Positions 1 to 12,011 are shown, numbered from the stretch's first letter. The stretch is 64,000 bases of DNA from Siphonodentalium dalli (GCA_032622095.1 CP136061.1:199818244-199882243), one strand, 5' to 3'. Numbers and translations are program-made. The notes: generated by a model from the sequence alone, not told the origin.

Positions 1-3000
1 ATCCAGTGTCCTATTACAGTTCCTTCCTTAGGACAAGATTCCGGCAAAGAGTTCATTTTTCTTGTAGTGCCAAACAGTTCTTATAACATGTCAGTGCCAG
101 TTTTGCTAGGAACTAATATTCTTTCAGAACTCATGCAGTTGTGCAAAGATGCACATGGTAACAGGTTTTTACAGAATGCAAACTTGTCATCATCTTGGTT
201 TATGGCATTCAGATGCATGATTTCTAGAGAGAAAGAACTTGCTAAACACAACTTTGTTCTAGGTCATGTAAAGTCTGCTGAGAATACTCATGTTATTCTC
301 CATCCTAATACTAAGAAAGTTGTTACTGGTTTTATTGATCATAAGATTCCTTACCAACCCACATGTGCTATTTTGCAGCCTCTTCCAGATGATGAACGGT
401 TCAAATTTTTAGAGATAGGTCCATATATTGTGAAATATGATTTCAAGAGCACTGATACTGTTGATGTTCACTTGTCAAATATTTCTTCTAGGACTATTAG
501 TATAGCACCTAACTCTGTTATTTGTCAGGTACAGCCAGTCTCTGTTGAGCAAGATATTGACACCTCCCCAGGTTCAGAGACTACCTCTTCATTTCTTGAT
601 AAAATTACTATTGATGTTTCTTCTCTTGATGATGTAAAGGATATATCTGTTGCATTGAATCTTATCAAAGAATTTTCAGATGTTTTTTCACAGCATGATC
701 TTGACTTAGGTTTTTACAGTGCAGTTAAGCATAGGATCGACATGTATGATTCTACGCCTTTCAAGGATCGTCCGAGACGTTTACCTCCAAGCATGATTGA
801 TGAAGTGAGAAATCATCTTCACCAGTTGTTAGCTGCCGGCATTATACGCCGATCTCACAGTCCATATTCTTCTAATGTTGTTTTAGTTAGGAAGAAGGGT
901 TCAAATGACCTTCGTATGTGTACAGATTTTAGAATTTTAAATAAACGCACTATTCCAGATAATTATGCACTCCCTAGGCCTGAAGACCTTTTTGATTACT
1001 TAGCAGGTGCCAAGTACTACTCAGTTCTCGATCTCAAATCTGGTTTTCATCAATTGGAAATTGCAGAGGAGCACAAAGAGAGAACAGCTTTTACTGTTGG
1101 AGGTCTAGGTTTCTATGAATATAATAGACTTGCATTTGGTTTGAACAATAGTCCTTCTAGCTTTCAGAGAATGATGGAAGACTGCCTCGATGGTCTTAAC
1201 AGGAAAATATGTAATATTTATGTTGATGACGTCATTGTATGGTCAAAATCTGTTCCAGAGATGTTGGAGCGACTTAGACTTGTTTTTGACAGGCTCAGAG
1301 AATGTGGTTTGAAACTGGCTCCAGCAAAGTGTAAATTTTTCATGCGCCGTGTCTCATATGTAGGCCATGTAGTTTCAGAGAAAGGTATCGAGACAGATCC
1401 TGCGAAAGTTGACAAAATTGTCAACTGGCCAGTTCCCAAGAACTCTGATCAATTGCGATCATTTCTTGGCTTTGCAGGATACTACAGAAAATATTGTCCT
1501 AATTTTTCCAGGATTGCTAAGCCCTTGACAGATTTACTTCCCCCTACAAATACAAAGAAGCCAAAGAACAAGGTTAAATCCTTTTTTACAGGGAAATGGA
1601 AATGGGAGCATGAGCAGCAGTCTGCTTTTGATACTTTGAAAGATCGTCTTTCTAATCCCCCCATTTTAGGTTACCCCGATTACAGCAGGCCCTTTGAAGT
1701 CCATACTGATGCGTCCCTTCATGGTTTAGGTTGTGTCCTTTACCAAGAGATCGAGGGCGTGAAGAGAGTTATTGCGTATGGCAGCCGAGGAACCACAGCA
1801 GCAGAAAAGAATTACCCGGCTCATAAGTTAGAATTTTTAGCTTTAAAGTGGGCAGTTACAGAAAAGTTTTATGACTATTTATATGGTAATTATTTTGTAG
1901 TGTATACTGATAACAATCCCTTAACTTATGTTTTAACTTCAGCCAAATTAGATGCCACTGGACAGAGATGGTTATCAGCCTTAGGTTCTTTTAAATTTGA
2001 TATTGTTTACAGACCCGGTAAATTTAATACCGATGCAGATGCCTTATCCAGGTTGGATACACCTCCTCCAGATATTATTACAAATGATTCAGTACAAGTT
2101 ATTTGTAATTCATTACAGGTTCAGCAACCTTTTGTTGAAAGTTTATGTTGCAGCACTGATGTTTTAAATTCTATTCAAGATGATGTAGGCCATGATCTTG
2201 ATGAAATGAATTATAGGGATTGGAGAAGATTGCAGGAAAGAGATGATGTATTGTCCGTATGGTTATCAGCCGTGAGAAGAAATAGTTGCCCAAAGAGAAA
2301 GTCCCTTCCCCCTTCTAAGCTTCATTCAGCATTTTTAAGACATTTTTCTAAGCTTAGGTTGCAGCGAGGAGTTCTTTATAGAGAGTCCACTTTTAATGGT
2401 AAAACCACCACTCAGCTTGTTTTACCATATTCACAGATTACTTTTGTTCTTAAATCATTACATAATGATATAGGACATCCAGGTCGTGACAGAACAGTTT
2501 CACTTGTGAAAGAAAGGTTTTATTTTCCAGGTATCGACAGTGCTGTCGATGATTGGATAAAACATTGTCATAGATGTATTCGAGTTAAAACTAATCCGAA
2601 TTTCAGAGCCCCTTTAGTATCCATCACTACTTCTCAACCTCTTGAACTTGTTTGTATTGATTTTCTTACTCTTGATTGTTCTAAAGGTGGTTACCAATAT
2701 GTTCTTGTTATGACAGATCATTTTACTAAATATGCACAGGCTTATCCTACAAGGAACATGACTGCAAAAACTACTGCTGATGTATTGTTTAACAATTTCT
2801 TTATTCATTATGGTTATCCTCAACGTATTCATAGTGATCAAGGTGCTAATTTTGAATCTCAACTTATTTCTGAACTTTGTCAGCTTTGCAGCATCAAGAA
2901 GTCCAGAACTACTCCTTATCATCCGATGGGGAATGGTGTTACAGAGCGATTTAATCGCACACTTATTAGTATGTTAGGTACTCTTAATCCTGACCAGAAA

Positions 3001-4368
3001 CATGACTGGAAATCACATATAGGTCCTCTTGTTCATGCTTACAATTGTACTAGGCATGAAACTACTGGTTTTGCTCCTTTTCAGTTGATGTTCGGAAGAG
3101 AACCACGGTTACCTCTTGATGTTTTATTCGGTCTGAATAAACCTGATTCTGATCAAACTTCTTATTGTGATTATGTTTCAGACCTTAGACAGAGACTTTC
3201 TGATTCTTACAGATTAGCATCCAAATCTATGTCTGGTGCTCAGAGTAGTAATGCCAAATATTATAATCGAAAGCTTCGTGGTGCAACTATACATGTAGGT
3301 GATAGAGTCTTAGTAAAGACATTAGCTTTCGAAGGCAGACATAAATTGGCAGATAAATATGATTCTGAAGTTTATACTGTTAAATCTCAACCTAATTCTG
3401 ACATTCCTGTTTTTAATTTAGAAGATGACAGTGGAAAGCAAAGAACTTTACATAGGAACCACTTGTTGCCTATTGGTTCTTTACCCTTTGACTTTCCAGA
3501 TGACGACACAGCCCTTAAATCTCCTCTTGAACAGAGAGATGCTGATGCCCCAATTGTAGATCCTCTTTTCCCACCTGTACGGCCACCAGAGCCTAAGGTG
3601 CGGAAACGTCGTATTTCAGGTACTGGTAGTGTTACTTCACGTGATGAAGTTCGTGATAACCATATTAATGGTTCAGACCATATAGATGGTTCAGATGAAG
3701 AATCGGTGATATTGTTTGTTCCACAGGGCGTTGCAGGTATAAAATCTGCTCCTAATGCAGTGGACAGTTCAGCTCCATCTCGTCGGGGTGACGACTTTCC
3801 TGCGAGATTGGAAGCTGGTGGTATTTCTTCTTCCTGTGGTGACGACCGCACTCAAATAGATGAGTTCAGGGAAGTTAGAACTGATGTCGGTGATGACAGT
3901 AATGTTGATATTTCAGCTACACAGGATTCGACAGGTCAACTTGAACTTCGTTCCACAGGTGATAGCAATGATGAGGCTGATGAGAATGATGATGAAGTTG
4001 TTGATATTGTCCGTGTACCTTTAGCACCTATTGCAGAAGATACTGTTGTTGTTGATGGTAATGTTGATGGTGCGAAAGCGAATGTTTCAGGTGATGATGG
4101 TGCCTCGAGTAGTAGTCAGAGTGGAGATAGAGAAAGTATTTCTCTTTCAGATTCCATACCAAAACCAGTACCTAGAAAATCTAGCAGAGCAAAGAAACCT
4201 CCATCATGGATGGGTGATTATATTTCAAAAAATATTCAACCCATTTCAGGTGGAAAAGATGAATATAATAAGAATCAGCTTTTGCGTAAGCTTATGGAAA
4301 ATCAGATCTGCACCAAGGTAGCTCCAGATGTTCTTCAGTCCATTCTGAAGACTATCTTGGATGAATAA
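1..4368 (+). CDS. pol: Ty3/gypsy retrotransposon Pol polyprotein (5' end outside window)
   Basis: The frame is open from base 1, so the first visible in-frame start is not the true start. Residue numbers count from the codon at 67. The end of a retroviral-type aspartic protease is visible (VLLGTNIL). Reverse transcriptase follows, with catalytic Asp322 (LDLKSGF) and the YVDD box at 385-388. RNase H has Asp548, Glu589 and Asp615. Integrase has a zinc finger (H799, H804, C834, C837) and a DDE core D865, D924, E960 with exact D-35-E spacing. A GDRVLVK segment near 1079 starts the integrase C-terminal domain, and an acidic, low-complexity tail ends the protein. The order PR-RT-RH-IN is the Ty3/gypsy order. 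No stop or frameshift interrupts over 4.3 kb and all catalytic residues are present, so the copy looks young. Gag, the protease active site and the 5' LTR lie upstream. No envelope-like ORF follows. Confidence 0.96.
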   Translation: MQCPITVPSLGQDSGKEFIFLVVPNSSYNMSVPVLLGTNILSELMQLCKDAHGNRFLQNANLSSSWFMAFRCMISREKELAKHNFVLGHVKSAENTHVILHPNTKKVVTGFIDHKIPYQPTCAILQPLPDDERFKFLEIGPYIVKYDFKSTDTVDVHLSNISSRTISIAPNSVICQVQPVSVEQDIDTSPGSETTSSFLDKITIDVSSLDDVKDISVALNLIKEFSDVFSQHDLDLGFYSAVKHRIDMYDSTPFKDRPRRLPPSMIDEVRNHLHQLLAAGIIRRSHSPYSSNVVLVRKKGSNDLRMCTDFRILNKRTIPDNYALPRPEDLFDYLAGAKYYSVLDLKSGFHQLEIAEEHKERTAFTVGGLGFYEYNRLAFGLNNSPSSFQRMMEDCLDGLNRKICNIYVDDVIVWSKSVPEMLERLRLVFDRLRECGLKLAPAKCKFFMRRVSYVGHVVSEKGIETDPAKVDKIVNWPVPKNSDQLRSFLGFAGYYRKYCPNFSRIAKPLTDLLPPTNTKKPKNKVKSFFTGKWKWEHEQQSAFDTLKDRLSNPPILGYPDYSRPFEVHTDASLHGLGCVLYQEIEGVKRVIAYGSRGTTAAEKNYPAHKLEFLALKWAVTEKFYDYLYGNYFVVYTDNNPLTYVLTSAKLDATGQRWLSALGSFKFDIVYRPGKFNTDADALSRLDTPPPDIITNDSVQVICNSLQVQQPFVESLCCSTDVLNSIQDDVGHDLDEMNYRDWRRLQERDDVLSVWLSAVRRNSCPKRKSLPPSKLHSAFLRHFSKLRLQRGVLYRESTFNGKTTTQLVLPYSQITFVLKSLHNDIGHPGRDRTVSLVKERFYFPGIDSAVDDWIKHCHRCIRVKTNPNFRAPLVSITTSQPLELVCIDFLTLDCSKGGYQYVLVMTDHFTKYAQAYPTRNMTAKTTADVLFNNFFIHYGYPQRIHSDQGANFESQLISELCQLCSIKKSRTTPYHPMGNGVTERFNRTLISMLGTLNPDQKHDWKSHIGPLVHAYNCTRHETTGFAPFQLMFGREPRLPLDVLFGLNKPDSDQTSYCDYVSDLRQRLSDSYRLASKSMSGAQSSNAKYYNRKLRGATIHVGDRVLVKTLAFEGRHKLADKYDSEVYTVKSQPNSDIPVFNLEDDSGKQRTLHRNHLLPIGSLPFDFPDDDTALKSPLEQRDADAPIVDPLFPPVRPPEPKVRKRRISGTGSVTSRDEVRDNHINGSDHIDGSDEESVILFVPQGVAGIKSAPNAVDSSAPSRRGDDFPARLEAGGISSSCGDDRTQIDEFREVRTDVGDDSNVDISATQDSTGQLELRSTGDSNDEADENDDEVVDIVRVPLAPIAEDTVVVDGNVDGAKANVSGDDGASSSSQSGDRESISLSDSIPKPVPRKSSRAKKPPSWMGDYISKNIQPISGGKDEYNKNQLLRKLMENQICTKVAPDVLQSILKTILDE

Positions 4369-5054
4369 GATTTTCATTTTCAGTTCACTCACTTATATTC
4401 AGTGATTCCATATTACTGATATGTCAGTTTCAATGATGTGTGTATACGTTGGACATAGGCGTTGTCCTGTTGTGATAGTTGTTTTTAAAATTGATTCTTT
4501 TATAAATTATGTATTGATATTATGTATTGTTAGGTATCACTTATCATCTTCGTACGATCAGAGATATTTCAACTTATTCCAGCTGACGATCCAGTGTAGA
4601 GCTACGACTCATATGAGGTACCAGTTTTCAAGGAATTCTATTTTTTTTTGTTATATACTCTGTGAGGTGATAAAGTGTTCCTTTCTATATATGATTATGA
4701 TTTTAACATATTTGTGTTGATTGTTGTGTATTCACGATTGAAGTTCTCAGATAGACCAGCCAGTGTGAATCAGTGGTGATTCCATTTCAGTTGTGTTGTG
4801 TGATATATTCACGTTGTTTACTGTCTACGCCAGATAGTGAAGATTAAGTTGATTAAGTGAAGTTATATAATGCTGATATTTGATTTCAGTTCTGAAGATA
4901 GGTCGGTGTCAAGGTTATCTCTGTGTATGAGAATGTTATAGATGATAATTTTCCATTATCAGTTGCAGAGTTTGAAAGTCATGTCTATTTGCGACATTTC
5001 CTTTCAGTATTGGTTTAAATGACTAGGGAGTCATTTTGTCAACAGAGGGGAGAG
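4369..5054 (+). other. Retrotransposon 3' noncoding segment with polypurine tract
   Basis: About 690 bases separate the pol stop from the LTR and contain no credible coding frame. The last bases (about 5041-5054, AACAGAGGGGAGAG) are a purine run directly abutting the LTR start. That is the expected position and composition of the plus-strand primer (polypurine tract). Confidence 0.75.
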
Positions 5055-5821
5055 TGTGACCGTGCTATTTTATATACCAAATCAGTATATGCCTTTATTA
5101 CATGCTACACATGTATACTAACTAAGTTATTAAACCTAACTCACTAATATACATTTTATAGCCGCATTGTAATCATTTCATTCCGCGTACTTGGTTCATT
5201 CCATGTCGCGCTATTCCGTTCTGCACATTCCCCGTTTTCTAGTCTTATCGCTGATCTGTATTTTGCTATTTCCTATTTCTACTTTCGCCCAATATCTCAT
5301 CCACTCTATTCTCTACCTTTTATTTACCGCCCAATCTGAGATCTAACTATCGGACACTGAGGTGTTTTAGCCAATTACATGTAGGCTTATTTACCGCGCT
5401 TTCTCAGTCCGTATTTCGTCACCAAGGTGTAAACATCGCTACATCGTATAACACTCTCAGTGTTATCCTAATTTCTTCATGCTCGAAGAATGTTTAATAA
5501 GTTTAAGAAGTAATACTATGTTATGACATCTGACCTATGCTTTCCAAAGGATGGTATGTAATATTTGTTATATGTTGTCACCCGTTATTATAGCTTGTAT
5601 TTTAATAATATTGTCTTCGGTTTTGAAACTTTAGTGTTGTCACATTTGCATAAATATATTTGCCCCATAATGTATGGATGTTGGAAATCGCACGCTGCGT
5701 TCATAATCTACCTTTTATACTAGCATGTAGGTTTTATTTCTAACTGTTCGTCACAGTTAGGATTGTGTCAAAATAGTTGTTTATATCGACAATAGGGAAG
5801 TTGGTTTTTGACACAATCACA
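5055..5821 (+). repeat. 3' long terminal repeat of the Ty3/gypsy element
   Basis: It begins TGTGA immediately after the polypurine tract and ends TCACA, giving the short inverted termini TGTGA...TCACA of an LTR about 767 bp long. A short inverted pair (GATTGTGTCAAAA near 5761 and TTTTGACACAATC near 5806) lies near the 3' edge. The boundary is inferred from the PPT and terminal inverted bases. The 5' LTR that would confirm it is outside the window, so no target duplication can be read. Confidence 0.8.
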
Positions 5822-6654
5822 TTTCACATATTTATTAATATCCATACTGGATATTTATTCGGCAGCAACTACAACCTATGTATTTGTTCACCAGGGTCCT
5901 TTTATTTCGTTGGATCTCTGGATTGATGTCTGATGTTTGATGTTGTTGGAACTTGGAAGTCAAGCTGTCTGTGTAGATGTTATGTGATGTCATCCATATG
6001 TGTCTTGTGATGTTGGATTGTGTTCCGTTTGGTATTGCATGACGATGAGTATAGAATAAATACATGATGAAGACTTTTAAAGGTAGGCTCAGTTTACTAT
6101 AGACCCTGCCAGATGATCAAGACTCAGAGCCCCATAAATGTTTGTGATATAGCGACATGGTTCACTAAAGACCCACCCCTGTGCTCTACCACACTTTACC
6201 ATGGGGAAAATAGACTACTGCGCTTGAACGAGCATGTGAATTGTCGTTTTTAATGTATAGCAACTTTATAATCAATAACAGAGGCATTCTCTGTCAAATA
6301 AGGTCGCTCTATTTACGATACCAATTGGGGAACTTTGTAAATTAAATTACGCGTAAACTTAACCTGCTGCAAATAGAAAAGGTGTCGGAATCGGCTAACT
6401 CGCCCCATGGGCTAACTCGCCCAATCGGCGCGTGCCAATTCGGAATAAAAGGCCAACTCGGAATAAAAGATGCATACGGGGTGTTATATGGCGTTTGGTC
6501 CGTTGTTTCTCAATGAATATTATTGAAATTTGGTGTATATGTCCGGGCTGGGACATGGAATACAACAACGTTTGAATTGTTTTTAAATTTACAAATTTGT
6601 TGATTTTATTCATTTTGTTTTCGTTCTGAAACACACTATAAAGTGTATATAATA
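5822..6654. other. No recognised gene
   Basis: Sequence downstream of the LTR. The only structure seen is a short cluster at 6394-6470 repeating 'GCTAACTCGCCC' and 'AACTCGGAATAAAAG'. No coding potential is supported. Confidence 0.5.
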
Positions 6655-6955
6655 TAATAACGAACACGAGACATACATAATTTATGAACTGTTAACAAAA
6701 TATATCAAATTCAATACATGACAAAGATGACTCAGTGGAGTTTATAAAGTGAACATAAAAACATTGAGGTAAGAATCTTTTTAAGGAATTCAACTTTATT
6801 TAATGATAATAAACACATAAATTAAAATAACAAACATGAGACATACATGATTTATAAACTGTTAACAACAGATATCAAACTCAATACATGACAAAGATGA
6901 CTCAGTGAAGTTTATAAAGTGAACATAAAAATATTAAGGTAAAAATCTTTTAAAG
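6655..6955. repeat. Direct tandem duplication, period about 170 bp
   Basis: Copies at about 6655-6785 and 6825-6955 share long runs such as ACATACAT (6671/6841) and TCAATACATGACAAAGATGA, with scattered substitutions. It looks like an old local duplication. Confidence 0.75.
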
Positions 6956-8345
6956 CATTACTAAACCGTTTAGCACAGTCCACTTCACTCATCCGATCAT
7001 CACTAAACTTCATATTTATCTTGATATTGATCTATCAGATGAGAGCTATCAAATATTTTTTTAATTTTATAGGAAAAAATGGTCGCCAGCGGCCATATTG
7101 CATTTACGTTATATGTTATCGCGTCATGTCGATATCTAGTATTACTTAGAAATTTCACCTTTCCAGATTCATAATTGCTCCATTGACTGTAACAGATGGA
7201 ATTATTCCCCTCTTCGGATAGAGTGTCACTGAAACTTTATTTTGTCAGACTGTCTGTATAGTCACTGATTATATATGGCAATAATCTGTAATAAGATGTA
7301 GCACTATTTTATTTTATATTTACATGCAGTGCTGTTTTTATACAACAATTCTAATCCCCCCTAGATCATCATGTGGTCGACCATACATCGCGCGAGGACC
7401 TGGTTGAATTAAGGGGGGTTTTTATGGATAACTTCTGTCCTCAAGCTAGATTATACTTATGACATTTAATGGCATGTTTCTAACATGGAGGGTTAGATAT
7501 GCGTGAGACACCACCACTCTTCAATTCACACCAAGTTATCAGCTGTCATATTCGGATATTAGAACCCATAGCCATGATATATGGTTTATTTTGTGTATAC
7601 TAGTAATATTGTTATTTTCAGTACCTTTATATACCAGTACTGTGTATAACAATGCATATACATTAATCCATGTATACATATATATTGATTCAACGGATTC
7701 AGTGGTTTTGTCCATCAGTCTATCAAATTTGCGGGGAAAACATGGCCACAAGCAGTACACCCTGTTAAATTTCGAATTTGAATCAATTGGCGCACCCTGC
7801 AGCCAGCTTTTATTGGAGAACTTTTTCTCATGTGGATAGTTTGGGTCACCGCTAGATGTGAGCCATGTTTTGTTCTCAAGCTGTCCTTGTGAAGACATCA
7901 CTGCCAGCGGTGATCTTGAATTTTACTATTTTTATGGCTAAATAATTTGGTTGATCCTACAGACGACACCCCTTGTCCGATCGTCACCAGATTCCACAAT
8001 GATCTTCTGTATAACCAGGGGGAGAGTAATCTAATTTTCCCGAATTTCGTTAAAAAACATTACCACAGGCAGCAATTTGGTATCTTACTGTTTGATCCTC
8101 TTTTGCGTGACTGAATTGTTTAGCAACTGTACAGTCATATCCCTCATCTGATAGTCACCACACTTTATATTGATCTTCGGGCTGACAACTAGATGGGAGC
8201 TATCGAATGCTTTGAATTTTTTTGGAAAACATTGTCGCCAGCAGTCATCTTCTATTTTGGTTTTTATATACATGTATATCTCTTCATTCGGATAGCCAGT
8301 ATTACGTAGGTACTTCAACTTTCCGCATTCCTGTCATCATTTGAA
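6956..8345. repeat. Diverged noncoding repeats, no gene recognised
   Basis: Related blocks recur at about 6985-7110, 7700-7800, 7840-7990 and 8130-8345. They share wording such as 'GATGGGAGCTATCGAATG' and 'GTCGCCAGCAGTCAT'. The copies are too degenerate for a unit length or a family. Short frames here are not supported as genes. Confidence 0.4.
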
Positions 8346-8544
8346 ATATAAAAATTTACCTGATACCATGCACCCTTCAAAATTTGTTTCGTCGTATCTA
8401 TTTTAATGACCCGTATGGTAATATTGATACAGATATATTTGTCAAACATTTCTTTGTACAATATACAGGTATTTAGTTTGTAACTAAATCTAGAAATATA
8501 TAATAGTAGCTGGTGGACCCTACTTCGTCCGGGATGTTCCCCTC

Positions 8545-8885
8545 TGATTTTCGGAGAATTGCGCGATTTAACCTTGAATTGACCATTTTAAAGGTGAACG
8601 TCATGTCGGGTCACGATTTGACCCGCCCAAAACACCCCCCGGACAAAAGTACCCGTCGAAATCCGCCCGGCTTTACCCGATTTGACCTTGAATTGACAAT
8701 TTTGAATGTCAAGATCAGGTCAGGGTCATAATTTGACCCACCCGAAACACTCCTGGGACAAAAGTAACAGTAGGTATTATATTTCGTTGAAATACTTCGT
8801 TTTACCAGATTTGACCTTGAATTGATCTTTTTGAATGTCAAAGTCAGGTCGGGATCAAGATTTGACCCGTCCAAATAGTCCAGAA
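8545..8885. repeat. Three-unit degenerate tandem repeat
   Basis: Three copies of a unit beginning GATTTGACCTTGAATTGA start near 8565, 8679 and 8808 (spacings about 114 and 129). Each continues with a TCAGGTCGGG...ATTTGACCC block and a GGACAAAAGTA block. Long open frames on both strands here are by-products of the repeat. Confidence 0.75.
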
Positions 8886-9221
8886 ACATACCTACATCAG
8901 CACGTTCGAGAACATGGTCCCACGTGAAATTGGACCCGTCAATATTGCTCCCGGGATCGAAGTAGTCCTACACACAAATTTTTAGTCGGATCGGTCAAGG
9001 TCCAGAAACATGCCTATGAGCGAGGTCAAGTTGACACGTTAAATACCAAATCCGAGTCGGATCAGTCGAGCAGTGTTAGAGTCTATAACACATACACACA
9101 TGCATTCATGCATACACACATACATACAGACAGGTGTTCCAAAATGTATAATCGATAGCTACAACAATTCTATGGTAGATAGTTCACGGCCGACCTGATG
9201 CATGCATCTTAGTTTTCTTGT
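8886..9221. other. No gene; short CA/AT-rich words
   Basis: A weak continuation of the preceding repeat (GGATCGGTCAAGGTCCAGAAACAT) is followed by a short CATACACACATACATA run near 9090-9130. Nothing else is recognised. Confidence 0.4.
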
Positions 9222-9550
9222 ACTACTATAGCCGACTGCTGCATACATCGATTCACGTGTATGATAAAGCTATAGCACGGACGGGGTTGTGGTGGCAGTG
9301 TTGTCAGTTGATTAAATTCAATGAGTTGCAAATATTTACAATGATAATACTATGGGGTACTTTCACTTTCAGTTTCATTTTTGACTCAAGAATCAAGATA
9401 TCACACAATTATATTTGATAGCCTCTCGACCATTATATTACTATAGCCGACTGCTGAATATATACATCGATTCACGTGAATACATGATAAAAGCTAGCAC
9501 GGGCGGGGTAGGCGAGGCAGTTGAGTAAATTCAATGAGTTGCAAATATTT
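9222..9550. repeat. Direct duplication, copies about 215 bp apart
   Basis: Copies at about 9222-9332 and 9438-9550 share 'CTATAGCCGACTGCTG', 'CATCGATTCACGTG' and 'TTCAATGAGTTGCAAATATT'. The first copy has a further segment before the second begins. Confidence 0.75.
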
Positions 9551-9788
9551 TGTTTCGGGGAAAATACGGCATGGCTAAATTTAAATGGAATAGGAAAAAA
9601 ATCAATAAAAGTTACCCGGTGATTATGTCTATACAAAAGACGTGATGACATTACGAAATTCCAAAACTCATGTGCGGAATTTAATTGTAGTAATGATAAC
9701 AGTGTTAGTCAATGGATCACTCATTATCCAGAAATTGCAAATTTAACAAAGATTTTATGGAACTGGATACCTGTAGATAGGCACAGAT

Positions 9789-10674
9789 ATGAAACTTTCT
9801 CCATCGGAAATAAGGTACTCACAGGACTCTATCGCAGGCAGATTCAGGGCCGTGAACAGTGGGAATTACAATAGAAGGAATTCCAGAAGGAATTTCAGAA
9901 GGAAGATCAAAGAAGGAAAATTCATAGGCGAGACATTGGATGAAATACTTGCGGGGAGTTGTCGCATTGAAGATATTCCACGTATTACAGTGTGCAAGGT
10001 TGATTCCAACTGGGTTTCTATCGGCAACAGACGACTTTGGGTCTTCAAGAATCTCGAAGAATTTGGAAAAATAAGCGAGATTGATGTGATAGTAGGATGC
10101 AGCATACCATCCGATAAGAACACCTCTCGTAACAACGGATGTGGCGTAAACATCCGCGACAATTCCGGTGGGACTAAATGGCGTAGTCATCCTAGAACAG
10201 AAATTGTTGTGAAGGAACCTGCATTCAGTTGTCCGCCAGCAAACACGACCACTGACAACGATTCAAAAACCGGTCTGGTGCCAGAACAAAGCGTGCCAAC
10301 CGACTCCGTGAATAAAGCATCGACAAAGATCTCTTCGAATCCGTCCACCAACACAGACCCACCACCTGTAGAAAACCATCTTATACTTACCAAAAATGTA
10401 AATGATTTGGATACGACAAAAGAAATAGTTGTAGAAACACTAGTAGTCGACAAATGGCAGCAATATGACACATTGGATCTGCCGAGCAACAGTAGTGAGC
10501 ATTGTTCCACCGACGATACGGACTCAGAGCGAGCGAGTGTTGTCAAAGTCGTGAGGAAAACACTGCGTCAGTTAACCGGCCATCATCCAGCTCGACCATG
10601 TCCGTCACGACGTCTGCAACACCAACATTTGGAGGACTTTCAAATCTGTTTGCGCTCTTTCAAAGTGAAAATAG
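9789..10674 (+). CDS. ParB/sulfiredoxin-like module protein, exon ending in a splice donor
   Basis: The frame starts MKLSPSEIRYSQDSI and carries IGETLDEIL (46-54), EDIPRITV (61-68) and NRRLWVF (80-86). This wording matches a scattered eukaryotic family whose members have SEIRYSQ...TLD.L..G....DIP.I.V...DNRRLW. I infer a ParB/Srx-like fold because NRRL occupies the place of the ParB/sulfiredoxin nucleotide-binding GGxHR-type motif. Here the usual Asp before NRRL is Gly79. Residues about 28-41 are Arg-rich, and 140-260 are Ser/Thr/Pro-rich and probably disordered. The open frame runs on to 10709, but AAAATAG|GTAAGATC at 10674/10675 is a strong donor, so the coding exon probably ends there in phase 1. 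The next exon was not found. Function unknown. Confidence 0.6.
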
Positions 10675-11491
10675 GTAAGATCAATCTGTCTGTCTCGTTT
10701 GAAGTTTAGGCCTATATATGCCTAATATATATGTAATTGGTAAGGGGCTAAAATGACATGCAGTAATGACCAGTAATGCCTGTACTCGAGGATTTGCATT
10801 TCTTCGGAGAAATGCTACTACTTGTACTTTCTTCGGATTTGCATCACACTTGACCAAACACACTGATCAAATGTGTACAAAATCTGTTAAAAAAGGGGTG
10901 AAATGTCGACAAGTGAATATGTCAACTTAACCAAGCGACTAACCAATGATCGGAATTTGTTATTAGGACCAAAACAACTAGTTCAAATGCATATGTATAC
11001 AAATAAACGCCATATATATCAGATTTTGTGTAAAGTTTTCGCCCGTATAGGCGATACAATTTACTCAAACTCAATGTACCTTAACTACATCCAGGAACAA
11101 AATGACTTCTCATGCAGTACATCGCTATATCCACTCTATTGTTTTTAAAGCTTAATTGGTTTGGGGATGACGCCAGGAACTTAGTAAAAATGGCACAAAC
11201 GAATTGGTCTTCTAGTAGCTAGCTATACTGTCTGTACTACTTTAGTCGCTGAGTGTACTCCTGTTTGCAGACAAGCCAAGTGAGACTGTACTACTTTAGT
11301 CGCTTGGACAATTATTCCACCACGCGAGCACAACTATGACCAGATATGTTGATTTTTTGTCATTTTAATTAAAAAATAACAATAAAAATGGTAGAGTATC
11401 CCAAATAACATCCATCCATCGGTGTTATTTGGTGTGTGTTTTCGTTTTAAATATAAATTGTTGCATGTCTCCACACCACACTCATACACAT

Positions 11492-11603
11492 CCTCACTCA
11501 CACACACACACACCGTCCCTCTCTCACACACACACACACACACACACCCCCCTCATCCACCCTCCCTCACACTCACACACCCCCCCCACACACACACACA
11601 TAA
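11492..11603. repeat. (CA)n microsatellite with CCCTC interruptions
   Basis: CACACA runs broken by TCC/CCCC blocks. They create spurious His/Thr- and Cys/Val-rich frames on both strands. Confidence 0.9.
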
Positions 11604-11971
11604 ATTCATTAATTAATTTAATATGATTATACCAGATAATATTTATAATTACTTGGGCTAATTTTTGTAATATATCGTGTACTAATTCGTTAATTGTCAA
11701 TATATATATATATAGGCACCACATGCAGTGTTCCCCAATATGCATGGGCTCGGTCATCCGCCCGTGACGTTTGCAGGCATACTATCGGTTTATTATGAAT
11801 GTATTATTTTGCAAGTATTATACCTATAGTCTATAAATCTACGTCACTTCAGCACTCACTGGAATATATCACCATGTTACTTAAACTTGGTCAATGAGTC
11901 CGTTCGAATATTTTGTCCGTTGTTAAACTGAACCGGTTGCGGACTACTAGTGAAATATACATAGCGTGTCA

Positions 11972-11972
11972 G

Positions 11973-12006
<34 letters not shown>
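11972..12006. repeat. (TA)n microsatellite
   Basis: An uninterrupted TA dinucleotide run, with a shorter one at about 11699-11715. Confidence 0.9.

Positions 12007-12011
<5 letters not shown>

Noticed and set aside
3387-3851. 154-codon minus-strand frame
   Set aside because: Antisense to the pol C-terminal region, which is a continuous real frame.
4421-4720. Possible envelope-like ORF after pol
   Set aside because: Short, Cys/Tyr-rich AT-biased translation without a signal peptide, cleavage site or fusion-like segment.
10187-10546. 119-codon minus-strand Ser/Val-rich frame
   Set aside because: Shadow of the plus-strand ParB-like exon.
11422-11626. His/Thr-rich and Cys/Val-rich frames
   Set aside because: Translations of a CA microsatellite.
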